The notes under the pieces were generated by a model. That model was given only the letters and a program-made list of their open reading frames with translations. It had not been told where the DNA came from and ran no database searches. The translations under genes were made by a program, and so were the position numbers. 64,000 nt of DNA from Candidatus Brocadia sinica JPN1 (GTDB taxonomy: Bacteria > Planctomycetota > Brocadiia > Brocadiales > Brocadiaceae): contig NZ_BAFN01000001.1 of NCBI RefSeq assembly GCF_000949635.1, forward strand, positions 1,302,001 through 1,366,000. Reading direction: 5' to 3'. Of this stretch, positions 9,453-17,998 are shown in pieces (position 1 is the stretch's first letter; each line of letters begins with the position of its first letter).

Positions 9453-10124
9453 TCATTCATCTTCCACATCCATATCTTCGTCACCTTCTTCACCATCAGA
9501 AAATTCTGTTTCGTCATCACCCTCTTCATAATCCTCCTCCTCATACTCAGCATCGTTTATATACGCCTCGTCAGTCTGCACGTCTTTCGTTAATGTATCA
9601 GAATCTTTCCATTTATCAATAACTTTTTCAATATCCTCATCACTCAGTTCCCCGCCGTTTCTTCCATAACGAACGACCTGTTCCATTTCTTCACCGATTT
9701 TATAATAAGCTAACCCACCCAGGGGTTCCACATGCAATACAGCCACCCTTGTATCACAGACAAATCCGATTTTTTCCGCCAAAGCAGTCCCATTTGGATA
9801 AAATGTAAATGTCTTTATCTGGTCGTCCCGCGCTTCAATCGTGTTAATAAACACCTCTATGTTGGCGGGTAATCTGAGTACCTTTCTATCGTCATTCCAG
9901 CAAAAACCTCTATACAGATCAATTGTCACATGCGCCGCCTGGGCGTTCGACATAGCCTTAATACGCGCCTCCCTGAGAAAATATACCAGTTCTGACATTG
10001 TTTTCCTGAATTTGATCGTGTCAAAAGAACCTGCGTATCTGGGTACGGCCACGCCGGCAATAATGCCCATAATCGCCAAAACAACGATCAACTCAATAAG
10101 TGTAAAACCTTTGTTACTTCGCAA
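9453..10124 (-). CDS. Pseudopilin (GspH-like) with highly acidic C-terminal tail
   Basis: A type IV pilin-like precursor with leader MRSNKG, processed start FTLIELIVVLAIMGIIAGVA and Glu at mature position 5. The globular part (about residues 40-165) resembles minor pseudopilins of the GspH/FimT class (KTMSELVYFLREARIKAMSNAQ). The last ~45 residues are mostly Asp/Glu (EYEEEDYEEGDDETEFSDGE, then more acid), which is not usual for pilins and suggests a calcium-binding or cationic-partner tail. The start is TTG at 10124, with AGGA about 12 nt upstream and no ATG available. A 479 bp repeat-bearing gap separates it from gspG. Confidence 0.85.
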   Translation of the reverse strand: MRSNKGFTLIELIVVLAIMGIIAGVAVPRYAGSFDTIKFRKTMSELVYFLREARIKAMSNAQAAHVTIDLYRGFCWNDDRKVLRLPANIEVFINTIEARDDQIKTFTFYPNGTALAEKIGFVCDTRVAVLHVEPLGGLAYYKIGEEMEQVVRYGRNGGELSDEDIEKVIDKWKDSDTLTKDVQTDEAYINDAEYEEEDYEEGDDETEFSDGEEGDEDMDVEDE

Positions 10125-10150
10125 TGGAACTGACTTCCTGTATAGAATTA

Positions 10151-10275
10151 GGCCTTCGGCAATTTAAAATATCTATTTTCGCAATGGCAGTCCACCCCCT
10201 TCACCCCCGCCAGCGGGGGACAGTTGTTGTCCCCTGCAGTGATGGGGAATTAAGGGGGAGGCGCTTTTATCTGAA
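10151..10275. repeat. Dispersed ~120 bp intergenic repeat, copy B
   Basis: Second copy of the element at 4431-4556. It shares CCTTCGGCAA, TTAAAATATCTATTTTC, CAGTCCACCCCCTTCACC, CAGTTGTT and GGGGAATTAAGGGGGAGG. Here an inner inverted pair (CCCCCGCCAGCGGGGG) is sharper. It lies immediately upstream of the pseudopilin start. Confidence 0.7.
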
Positions 10276-10342
10276 ATTGCACATATAAACTAAAACTCTT
10301 ATTTTACTACATTTTCTGATTGTTTACAATCATTTCAAAAAG

Positions 10343-10380
10343 AAAGGGGCGCCACGTCTTTTGACATGACACCCCTTTTT
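10343..10380. terminator. Bidirectional terminator-like hairpin
   Basis: The arms AAAGGGGCGCCACGTC (10343-10358) and GACATGACACCCCTTTT (10363-10379) pair with a few G-T wobbles around a TTTT loop. T-runs follow on the rightward side, and a T-rich stretch follows on the leftward side. It sits between the S-layer-like gene and the next leftward gene. Confidence 0.65.
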
Positions 10381-10419
10381 TATACTATATAAAATTCCTG
10401 ATACAACGTGCATAAAAAA

Positions 10420-10450
10420 CATGGGGGCGAACTTTTAATTCGCCCCCATG
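10420..10450 (-). terminator. Strong Rho-independent terminator of the S-layer-like gene
   Basis: Perfect 12 bp GC-rich stem (CATGGGGGCGAA at 10420-10431, complement at 10439-10450) with a 7 nt loop. On the leftward strand it is followed by TTTTTTATG. It lies 44 bp after the stop of the 1,552-residue secreted protein. Confidence 0.85.
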
Positions 10451-10493
10451 GGAACTACTCCTGTCCCTGCGTTTTTTTGCAGGACTACTTCTC

Positions 10494-13400
10494 TTACTTC
10501 TTCCTTACCTTCACGGTAATAGTGTCTTTCACTTCCTTCCTAGCCGCATCCCGGAATCTAACCTTTGCATTACCGGTCTTCTTCGTCGCAGTAATCGTAA
10601 ACTGCGCCTGACCGTTAGCATCCGTTAATGCACTTGGAGGAGACACGACTATTCGTTTCTTACCACTTGTCGTCGTAGCAGTAATCAAGCGATTTGGGGA
10701 TGCCTCGCCATTGCTGCATGTCACCGTTACCGTTTCCGTTGCGCTTTCTTCTCTCAACAGCTTCAGAGGCTCCGGTTCAGCATCTAATTCTACCGGTTCG
10801 CAAGGCGGCGTTGGAGTTGGAGTAACTCCAGGAGTTAATTCTATTCTTCCATCAGCGACGCCACCATCTGTCACCGTGACGGTCTTTGTGTTCGTGATGT
10901 ACCCTGTCGCAGCCGCAGTTATCGTTCGGTCTCCAACAGCCACATCATTGAATGAATAAACACCATCCTGACCTCCAACTGTGCTAGTGACAGTCTGTTC
11001 GCCTGTATCGAGGGACACAGTAGCGCCGTTGATACCTGCACTTGTTTCAGAGTCAGTTACCTGACCCAGAATTCTACCAACTTGTGGCGGAGGTGTTGGC
11101 GAAGCCACAGGCGATGGCGTCACAATCACTTCAGGAGTTAATTCTATTCTCCCATCAGCGACGCCACCATCTGTCACCGTAACGGTCTTTGTATTCGTGA
11201 TGTATCCTGTCGCAGCCGCAGTTATCGTTCGGTCTCCAACAGCCACATTATCGAATGAATAAACACCATCCTGACCTCCAACTGTGCTAGTGACAGTCTG
11301 TTCGCCTGTATCGAGGGACACAGCCGCGCCGTTGATACCTGCGCCTGATATAGAGTCAGTAACTTGACCTAAAATTCTACCAACCCCGGTTGGTGTCGGT
11401 GTAACGCCCGGCGTAGGCGTGACTCCTGGTGTTGGCGAAGCCCCTGGTGTCGGAGTTGGAACTGCCTCACCTACCAAAGAGGTATCCGTAACTGTAGAAA
11501 CCCCTCCGTCTGCATTTGGATTATCAGTGAAAGTAGTTGTCAGTGTATCGCCTACTGCAGCTCTTATCCTCGTATTGATCAAGGTGCTATCTGAACTGAC
11601 AGCAATTGTACCCAGGAACGATCCAGTATCGACACCCGTCTCTGTTAAACGCAATGTAGTTCCGCTTGAATCCGTCGTAGATTTAATATTTACGTTAACA
11701 AGATTCGCCGTTGCGATTGATGTATTTGTTTCTGGATCAAACAGCGATACAACTGCATTACCACCCAACCCAACATTGTCGGCTGCAAATTCCAGAACAG
11801 CGCCAAAGTTCTTGGTGCTTGCCTCTTTTGTGACATCCTGCAGCGGTGATGCATCATTATAGGTGGCTATTACTGTGCCATTTGCCACCGCCCTTATTAC
11901 TTGAGGCGTGGCATTTTGATTTGTTGATGCTCCCGTGGAGAATGTCCCTTGGAATATACCAGAATTCCCGGTTGTTTCAGTTAAATTTAAATCAAATCCT
12001 GTTGTATCGGACGAAGATGTGATTTTAACCTGAGCGCCATCCAGCCCACCAGTAGTATTTAGATCATTATCCTCGAGTGTGACTACTGCTGAATCGCCAT
12101 TCAAGAAAAGCTCTTGTTTGCTAAGGTTTAATGAACCAACACCACCGGCGCCTACCACTGACACCGTTGTGTATGAAGAAAGATTATTCTCTGTGGTGGC
12201 ATTTGGCGAGTCATTGTAGAATACTGTGATATTATCTCCATTAGAGACTTTCAGAACAGGAGGTGACACTCCATTATTTGTCGAAGAACCTGTAACATTC
12301 GTAAGTTTAAATGTCCCTCTGAACGTGCCTGAATTTGCGCCTGTTTCTACAAGCTGGAGAGATACTGTATTCGCTGTATTGCTAAAATCACTGCCTGACA
12401 CACTGGCGGCCCGGCTAGCAAAGATTTGCTTCGCGATGAAACCGTTCTTAAACGTTGAATTGTTCGCTGTGGTGCCAGTTCCCGGCAAACCTAAACCAAC
12501 TTCATTCACGTTCGTTATACTAGCCGTATTATTGAAGGTTGTCTGCGGCGTTGAAACACTGATATTCAAATCATTATCAACCAACGTAACTTCGATCGTG
12601 CTGTTCAACCCAACAGTACCCGATGGAGACACAGACAGGCTTCCTGTATTTGTCTGGAAAGCAACATTAGATGCCGTTGTCGCCAGGGTAGCGCCACCAC
12701 TATATTCGCCACTGGAATTTAATGCATCATTATAACGGATGCGATATGTGCCGCCTGTAAACCCACCAATTCTGAACAGCTCTGATCCCGATACCGTGTC
12801 AAGGCGTCCTGTGCTCATATCGTTGCCGATTACCTGAACGAATGTCTTCCAGGGCGTGTAAAAACCCGTGTTAGTCATCTTTGTTACTGTCAGCCTATCG
12901 CTAGCCACACCGGTAATTTCCCGGATATCACTGAAAGAGCCGTCCGATACCCTTACAACAGAACCTGTGCCAAATACACTTGCTAATGCGGGATAATCTG
13001 TGCCCGCAGTACCCTGGAATATAATGGTTGACGTTCCCGTAGAATCAGCAAAAATAGATGTGCTATTCAAAGTCGATGTATTCGTTGTTACCCGCGCAGC
13101 TGTGCCATCAAAACCAATTGTACCTACAAACGTGCTGGAATTTGCGCCGGTCTCTACTATGGGCACTGCAATCCAGGATGTGCCATCTGGTGATATTTCC
13201 ACCGTATTGTCAACGGCATCCGTCGTTGCAGTAAAGGACGCTGTCGATGCAGTGCTAAGGAAACTATCAGCAGTGGATGATTGTCCTCTTACAAGAGGTA
13301 TTGCACTCGTTGACTCAGTACCAAGACTAAACGTGGAACTACCAAGAGACAACGGACTTCCAAATCCAGAGCCTGTCAATCCACTCCCGCTTGTTGGGAT

Positions 13401-15152
13401 TACCCATACGAGGGAGTTATCACTATTAGAGATTCTAACAGACTGTGTGCCAATCGCAGAACCATCCGGATGAGACAAGCTAACTGTATTGCTCCCAATG
13501 CTTGAGAGACCTGTCCTTGAATATGCTTTTACGGATAGACGATCTCCCCTGCTGTTAGTCGTTGTTCCGTTCCATGATCCTGATGCGATTGATTCCCTGG
13601 ATGAAGATGTGGAATTCAAGTTTCCATCAACAACGGTAATCACAAGGAAGTCGTTGATATCCACTGTGGTATTATCTACCGAAACAACCCCTGTCTCACC
13701 TGTTAAACCAAAGACCGTGCTGCTGGTAACGGTGCCTAAGGAACCGCCGCTATTCAGCTCATCCAAATATGAGGCCCTGATTGTATCGTTTGTACGAGGA
13801 CCGGTCAAAATGAAACTACTAATTGAGGTAGCTGTGCCCGAGATTTCTGAGCCTGCTGTGCCTGTCGTCGTAGAAGTGCCTAAACCAGTGATTTGAACAA
13901 GGCAGAAGTTAGAACCATCAATTAACTTTTGCAGACCTCCGATAGTTGTTCCCATGCTAGAACTTGATGCGAGATCGCCGAAAGCAGAGGTATTTGTTCC
14001 GATGGCGACAACCCTTGTGGGTCCTAAAGAAGACGTTCCAAAACCTGTAAAATCACTACTCGCAGTAAATGCCAAAGCTTCGCTGACACTACTTCCAGTA
14101 GCTGTTCCTATTTTTATAAGGCCCAATCTACCTGAAGCGGCGTTTGTTTCAATAACACGAAAGGAAACAAACGGCGAAGTTCCCAAGGTGATAGTGCTAC
14201 CGCTATAATCGGGCGTGGACCCCACTGTCAGATTACCCTGAGTTGTCACAGTTGTTGACCCATAAATCTTACCTGAAGCTGAGAAGATACCCGTATTTAG
14301 TCCCGTCTCAACAAGAAAGATGTTTTGGGTGAACACATCGTCTAATCTATTGCCGGTGGAAGGGTCAATAGCCTCGATCTCCACACGAGACGTAGCGGTG
14401 CCTGTAAGACCCAAAGTAAACCCATCCTGAAGACCAATAACATCTTTTATCCTTGGGTTTAAGTTTTTATCAGGGTCATTAACGTTTATGATAACGTTTT
14501 CGGGAATGGTGCCATTGTCAGGCCAATTATCACCCCATCCGGCGCCTGTTGTAAATGTTATTGTAGAATTAGGGGCGCCATGATAACTAACAGAGGCCGT
14601 GTCAAGGGTGGTTCCGCCATAAAGAAGCGCCAACGTGTCGCCTTCAGATACCTGGAGTATACCATCTTCAGAAGTCGTTGCATTTCCACCCTGGTTGCCA
14701 AGGCTCTTCAGATTCAGCCCGGTGACCCCGCTAGCGCTGTTAAGGAAACCAAACGCCGGAAATACATAGCTGCCTTCATAGGCCTCTACATATCCGGTGC
14801 TTGTGCCAATCCCTGTTTGGGTAGGCTGAGCATTGCCACTCGTAGTAAATACCGTTGTCGTAGCGCCTGTCTCCCTTAAAACAAATGCGATTGAGTTTGA
14901 ACCTGCTTTTGCTGTAACTGTGATGGTATCTCTGTCTCCGGAAGTAACAGAACTATCTGTCACAGAAATAAATGCACGATCAAAATCGTTTGTGTTATTT
15001 TTTGGGGGCAAATAACTTTCCCTATCAAAACTACCCGTCGCTGCCATCGCATTTGAGACTATACTCAAGGCAAAGGCAACCACCAGCAAAAATACGCTGG
15101 CCATACAAAACCAACTTTTCTTTTTGCCACTTAATATTTTCGGTCTTTTCAT
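10494..15152 (-). CDS. Giant secreted repeat protein, probable anammox S-layer protein
   Basis: The 1,552-residue product has a Sec signal peptide (basic KKK, hydrophobic core about 16-31, cleavage near AMA-A at 37). The body is Thr/Ser/Gly-rich with few Cys. It has recurring modules around an ETGxNxGxFxGT motif (VETGLNTGIFSASG, VETGANSSTFVGTI, VETGANSGTFRGTF, TETTGNSGIFQGTF, TETGVDTGSFLGTI). Near the C-terminus come Pro/Thr linkers (PTPGASPTPG), two near-identical carboxypeptidase-regulatory-like domains, and a final Ig-like (Big-type) domain. Size and style resemble the described Kuenenia S-layer glycoprotein (Kustd1514, about 1.6k residues); this is from memory, not an alignment. Start ATG 15152 follows GGAG by 11 nt. 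Strong terminators lie downstream, fitting an abundant monocistronic product. Confidence 0.8.
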   Translation of the reverse strand: MKRPKILSGKKKSWFCMASVFLLVVAFALSIVSNAMAATGSFDRESYLPPKNNTNDFDRAFISVTDSSVTSGDRDTITVTAKAGSNSIAFVLRETGATTTVFTTSGNAQPTQTGIGTSTGYVEAYEGSYVFPAFGFLNSASGVTGLNLKSLGNQGGNATTSEDGILQVSEGDTLALLYGGTTLDTASVSYHGAPNSTITFTTGAGWGDNWPDNGTIPENVIINVNDPDKNLNPRIKDVIGLQDGFTLGLTGTATSRVEIEAIDPSTGNRLDDVFTQNIFLVETGLNTGIFSASGKIYGSTTVTTQGNLTVGSTPDYSGSTITLGTSPFVSFRVIETNAASGRLGLIKIGTATGSSVSEALAFTASSDFTGFGTSSLGPTRVVAIGTNTSAFGDLASSSSMGTTIGGLQKLIDGSNFCLVQITGLGTSTTTGTAGSEISGTATSISSFILTGPRTNDTIRASYLDELNSGGSLGTVTSSTVFGLTGETGVVSVDNTTVDINDFLVITVVDGNLNSTSSSRESIASGSWNGTTTNSRGDRLSVKAYSRTGLSSIGSNTVSLSHPDGSAIGTQSVRISNSDNSLVWVIPTSGSGLTGSGFGSPLSLGSSTFSLGTESTSAIPLVRGQSSTADSFLSTASTASFTATTDAVDNTVEISPDGTSWIAVPIVETGANSSTFVGTIGFDGTAARVTTNTSTLNSTSIFADSTGTSTIIFQGTAGTDYPALASVFGTGSVVRVSDGSFSDIREITGVASDRLTVTKMTNTGFYTPWKTFVQVIGNDMSTGRLDTVSGSELFRIGGFTGGTYRIRYNDALNSSGEYSGGATLATTASNVAFQTNTGSLSVSPSGTVGLNSTIEVTLVDNDLNISVSTPQTTFNNTASITNVNEVGLGLPGTGTTANNSTFKNGFIAKQIFASRAASVSGSDFSNTANTVSLQLVETGANSGTFRGTFKLTNVTGSSTNNGVSPPVLKVSNGDNITVFYNDSPNATTENNLSSYTTVSVVGAGGVGSLNLSKQELFLNGDSAVVTLEDNDLNTTGGLDGAQVKITSSSDTTGFDLNLTETTGNSGIFQGTFSTGASTNQNATPQVIRAVANGTVIATYNDASPLQDVTKEASTKNFGAVLEFAADNVGLGGNAVVSLFDPETNTSIATANLVNVNIKSTTDSSGTTLRLTETGVDTGSFLGTIAVSSDSTLINTRIRAAVGDTLTTTFTDNPNADGGVSTVTDTSLVGEAVPTPTPGASPTPGVTPTPGVTPTPTGVGRILGQVTDSISGAGINGAAVSLDTGEQTVTSTVGGQDGVYSFDNVAVGDRTITAAATGYITNTKTVTVTDGGVADGRIELTPEVIVTPSPVASPTPPPQVGRILGQVTDSETSAGINGATVSLDTGEQTVTSTVGGQDGVYSFNDVAVGDRTITAAATGYITNTKTVTVTDGGVADGRIELTPGVTPTPTPPCEPVELDAEPEPLKLLREESATETVTVTCSNGEASPNRLITATTTSGKKRIVVSPPSALTDANGQAQFTITATKKTGNAKVRFRDAARKEVKDTITVKVRKK
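10831..11081 (-). repeat. 251 bp direct repeat inside S-layer-like gene, copy 2
   Basis: Encodes the second carboxypeptidase-regulatory-like domain (GRILGQVTDS...GRIELTP). It is almost identical in DNA to 11134-11384, offset by 303 bp (101 codons), implying a recent in-frame duplication or homogenisation. Confidence 0.85.
11134..11384 (-). repeat. 251 bp direct repeat inside S-layer-like gene, copy 1
   Basis: First copy of the duplicated domain, with only scattered differences from 10831-11081 (for example SISGAGINGAA versus SETSAGINGAT in the protein). A Pro-rich linker separates the two copies. Confidence 0.85.
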
Positions 15153-15188
15153 ATCTGTCACATCTCCTTTTTCTATTAAGACCATCAA

Positions 15189-16367
15189 GACCTAAACCAG
15201 AAACACATCAAAACCTTTGTAAAATCTTTTTCTATTCTTTAAACATCGAAAATACTACAAAAATACCTTTAAATCTCCCAATCAACTTTGACCCCTATTC
15301 ATCTCTCCACCAACTCCTTTCCCTGAAAATTGATAGAACAAGAGATGGGAAAAACCAGCGCTGACTTGCTGCAAAAATTGCCATTCACTACAGAGTGCAA
15401 AGGCATGAATGAGCTGTAGCAAACGCTATAAATAAGCTGACATTGAACGCTTATCATTCCGAGCAAAGCAAGGAATCTTAGGATTTCTCAGTCGCTCTGC
15501 TCCTTCAAAATGACAACTTTCTTTTGTCGCGCACTATAAATAGCCTGATACACTTCTTTCCTTCGAGCTTGCTTATGGCTACCTTTGCAGGAGAATCAAG
15601 TGTTGTTTTCCCTATAGATACCTCCTTTCTTTAATAATATTCCCTAACGATCTAAATAAAATTTTTCATAAATACTATGGTACAGGCTATAATTGGTCAC
15701 GGAAATATATCATGCAAATATATTACAGTCAACAAAAAAATTAAAAATTTCCACAGTAATGAGTTATGTTAGTTTTCTTTTAGTATTGGCACTTCATAAT
15801 AATATTATGGTTTGACTTATCCTCGTCTTCTTGGTATTATTCCCCCCGGAGTTTTTTAAAGGTAAGCGATCTTTTCGCGGGGAGTAAGGATTCTCTTCGT
15901 TCTCCGACTGCGGTTTTAAAACTCCTTCACGCCCACTCAGACTATTTTCTGACATAGGCCTTTTATTCGTTTATTCCAAAATTCTGCTTGGAAACAAGTA
16001 AAAAACGAGACCCATTTGTAAAGACAAATTATACATTAATATCTTTTCAAAAATATTTTAATATTTTCAGCAAAAACCGGAATACCAGGTAATATCAAGA
16101 CTTATAAGCTAATTTGTAATGTGACGAACTTTTAAAGTTTTTAGAAGACTAATCCGAACGAATCGAAAGAAAACCTATTATAATACAGGAGATTCCGAAA
16201 CAAGTTCGGAATGACAAAACACGATTCGGAATGACAAAAGCGGAAAATGTCATGCTGAATCCTGATCTTCATCAGGACATGCTTATTTCAGCATCTTCTA
16301 TCAAAAATACTCTTCCGATTCGTTCGGATTAGGGTATTTTATGAACAATGTTGTATAACTTTGTACA
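15189..16367. other. Divergent intergenic region, candidate replication origin
   Basis: This 1.2 kb AT-rich gap separates a long run of leftward genes from a long run of rightward genes that begins dnaA-dnaN-dciA-gyrB, the usual oriC setting. Only one DnaA-box-like site is seen by eye (ATTTCCACA near 15747), not a cluster, so the call depends on context. The gap also holds genome-type repeat remnants: CATTCCGAGC...GGAATCT near 15457; GGAGTTTT and AAAACTCC arms at about 15850-15925; and the inverted-repeat element at 16149-16332. Promoters of the S-layer-like gene and dnaA must lie here. Confidence 0.45.
16149..16332. repeat. 184 bp element bounded by perfect 17 bp inverted repeats upstream of dnaA
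   Basis: CTAATCCGAACGAATCG at 16149-16165 and its exact complement at 16316-16332 bound a segment with two direct copies of TTCGGAATGACAAAA (16205-16219 and 16225-16239, 20 bp period) and a small CCTGAT/ATCAGG hairpin. It encodes no transposase and ends 35 bp before dnaA. It may be a MITE-like element or a regulatory/origin structure. Confidence 0.7.
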
Positions 16368-17747
16368 ATGTTAGACGCATCAGCACAAAAAGTAACCATC
16401 TCTGAAGTTGAGAAGAATTTCATACTTAAGGGAATATTGTCGGTAATAAAAAAGGTTGTCACTGCGCAGCAGTTTGATATATGGTTTTCCTGCCTCAGTG
16501 TATTTTCTCTTACAAACAATAGTATTACGTTTGTTGCGCCAAACAATTTTATCAGGGATTGGCTTAACAGTAATTACAGCGACCTTTTTTCCAGCGCCGT
16601 TTATAAGGTATTAAACTCTTCCCGGGAAGTAATTATTTCCACCGAAGACGAGGTCTTTGAACAACCGCCAGTACTTTCGTTTTTTTCAAATGGTTCTGTT
16701 CATGATGCTATGGGTATTTCTGATGAGCATTACTCGATACCACTAAACAAATACTATAGCTTTGAGAACTTTGTTGTGGGACCATGTAACAGGCTCGCAC
16801 ACGCTGCAGCAGTTGCAGTATCAGAGTCCCCCGGTCATGCGTATAACCCTTTATTTATTCATGGAGCCTCAGGTTTGGGAAAGACACACCTTCTTCACGC
16901 CATAAACAATGTATTAGCTTCCAAATATACCATGAAGACTCTTTTTTTGTCATGTGAACGCTTTGTAAATCATTATATATCCACGATACGGTCAAATAGC
17001 TGGGATTCATTCAGGGAATTATACAGAAATGCTGATGCGCTCCTTATAGACGATATACAGCTCTTTGAAAATTCGCAGGGAAGCAGGGAAGAATTTTTCC
17101 ATACCTTTAATACCCTTTACAACGCAAAAAAACAAATAGTCATCACCAGTGACTGCCTCCCGGAATCTATAGCATCCCTTGAGGACAGACTTGTCTCCCG
17201 TTTTAAATGGGGGCTCCTCTGTGGCATAGATAGTGCAACCATAGAAACCCGCATTGCAATTGTAGAAAAAAAGGCATCTCTCTGGGGCATCAATCTATCT
17301 CATGAAGTTGCGTCGTATCTGGCAGAAAACCTGTCCGGCAACATCAGGGAACTTGAAGGCGCTATCGCACGGCTAAATAAAGAAGAAAAGGTAACAAAAA
17401 ACAGTATTACGCTGGACCTTGCCAAAAAAGTTATTCAGGGACTTTCGGGAAATAAAAAAGCGGTTAGTATTGAGGCTGTTATTGAAGCTGTTTCCAGGAG
17501 GTTCCATGTAACTGTATCGCAACTTCAATCAAAACGCAGAACGAGAAGCCTGGCACTACCAAGACAAATAGTGATGTATCTTTCAAGAAAGCTAACAAAT
17601 ATGTCGCTTGTGGAAATTGGGGGTTATATCGGCGGAAGGGACCACTCAACCGTAATCCATGCAGATGAAAAGATAACACAAATGTTAAAAAAAGATAAAA
17701 ATCTCCTCTTTATTTTACAAAAATTGGAAAATGAATTACAAAAGTAA
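16368..17747 (+). CDS. dnaA: Chromosomal replication initiator DnaA
   Basis: DnaA binds origin boxes and melts oriC as an ATP-bound filament. The 459-residue protein has domain I (about 15-85, QQFDIWF...FIRDWLNSNY), a short linker, and the AAA+ core with Walker A GASGLGKT at 166-173 and Walker B LLIDDIQ. The C-terminal helix-turn-helix signature is clear (LPRQIVMYLSRKLTNMSL, GGRDHSTVIHA). It opens the replication block, with dnaN next. There is no clear Shine-Dalgarno before ATG 16368, so initiation may be weak or start nearby; domain I alignment supports this start approximately. Confidence 0.97.
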   Translation: MLDASAQKVTISEVEKNFILKGILSVIKKVVTAQQFDIWFSCLSVFSLTNNSITFVAPNNFIRDWLNSNYSDLFSSAVYKVLNSSREVIISTEDEVFEQPPVLSFFSNGSVHDAMGISDEHYSIPLNKYYSFENFVVGPCNRLAHAAAVAVSESPGHAYNPLFIHGASGLGKTHLLHAINNVLASKYTMKTLFLSCERFVNHYISTIRSNSWDSFRELYRNADALLIDDIQLFENSQGSREEFFHTFNTLYNAKKQIVITSDCLPESIASLEDRLVSRFKWGLLCGIDSATIETRIAIVEKKASLWGINLSHEVASYLAENLSGNIRELEGAIARLNKEEKVTKNSITLDLAKKVIQGLSGNKKAVSIEAVIEAVSRRFHVTVSQLQSKRRTRSLALPRQIVMYLSRKLTNMSLVEIGGYIGGRDHSTVIHADEKITQMLKKDKNLLFILQKLENELQK

Positions 17748-17998
17748 CAGGTTTATAACATGTAGAAAGTTCGTAATGTTTTCCGGAGACTAAACGCCGG
17801 GAATCGGATGCTGATAAAATCAAACCCTGTATATACGATACTTACAAACCATGGTTTCTACAGGTTTTCTACAGGTTACCAGGTGATTTATCTCTATGTT
17901 TTATTAGTTGTTATGACATTTAATTCTGGTTTTAGTCATCGTATAATAGTTTTACGATGTTTCTTTATATAAAAAAATATAAAACTTAGGAATAACAT
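17748..17998. other. dnaA-dnaN intergenic region with direct repeats
   Basis: Contains a perfect tandem duplication of TTTCTACAGGT (17855-17865 and 17866-17876) that resembles degenerate DnaA boxes, and a palindrome overlapping a TATAAT (see 17937-17959). No ORF fits. It could hold additional initiator sites and the dnaN promoter. Confidence 0.45.
17937..17959 (+). promoter_or_regulatory. Candidate dnaN promoter -10 within a palindrome
   Basis: A perfect TATAAT (17942-17947) is embedded in an inverted repeat, CATCGTA (17937-17943) and TACGATG (17953-17959), about 50 bp upstream of dnaN. The -35 region is poor. The palindrome could be an operator. This is from sequence appearance only. Confidence 0.35.

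Noticed and set aside
12226-12735. Long open frames antisense to the S-layer-like gene
   Set aside because: They have no ribosome sites or recognisable domains and arise from the low-complexity Thr/Ser/Val-rich coding strand.
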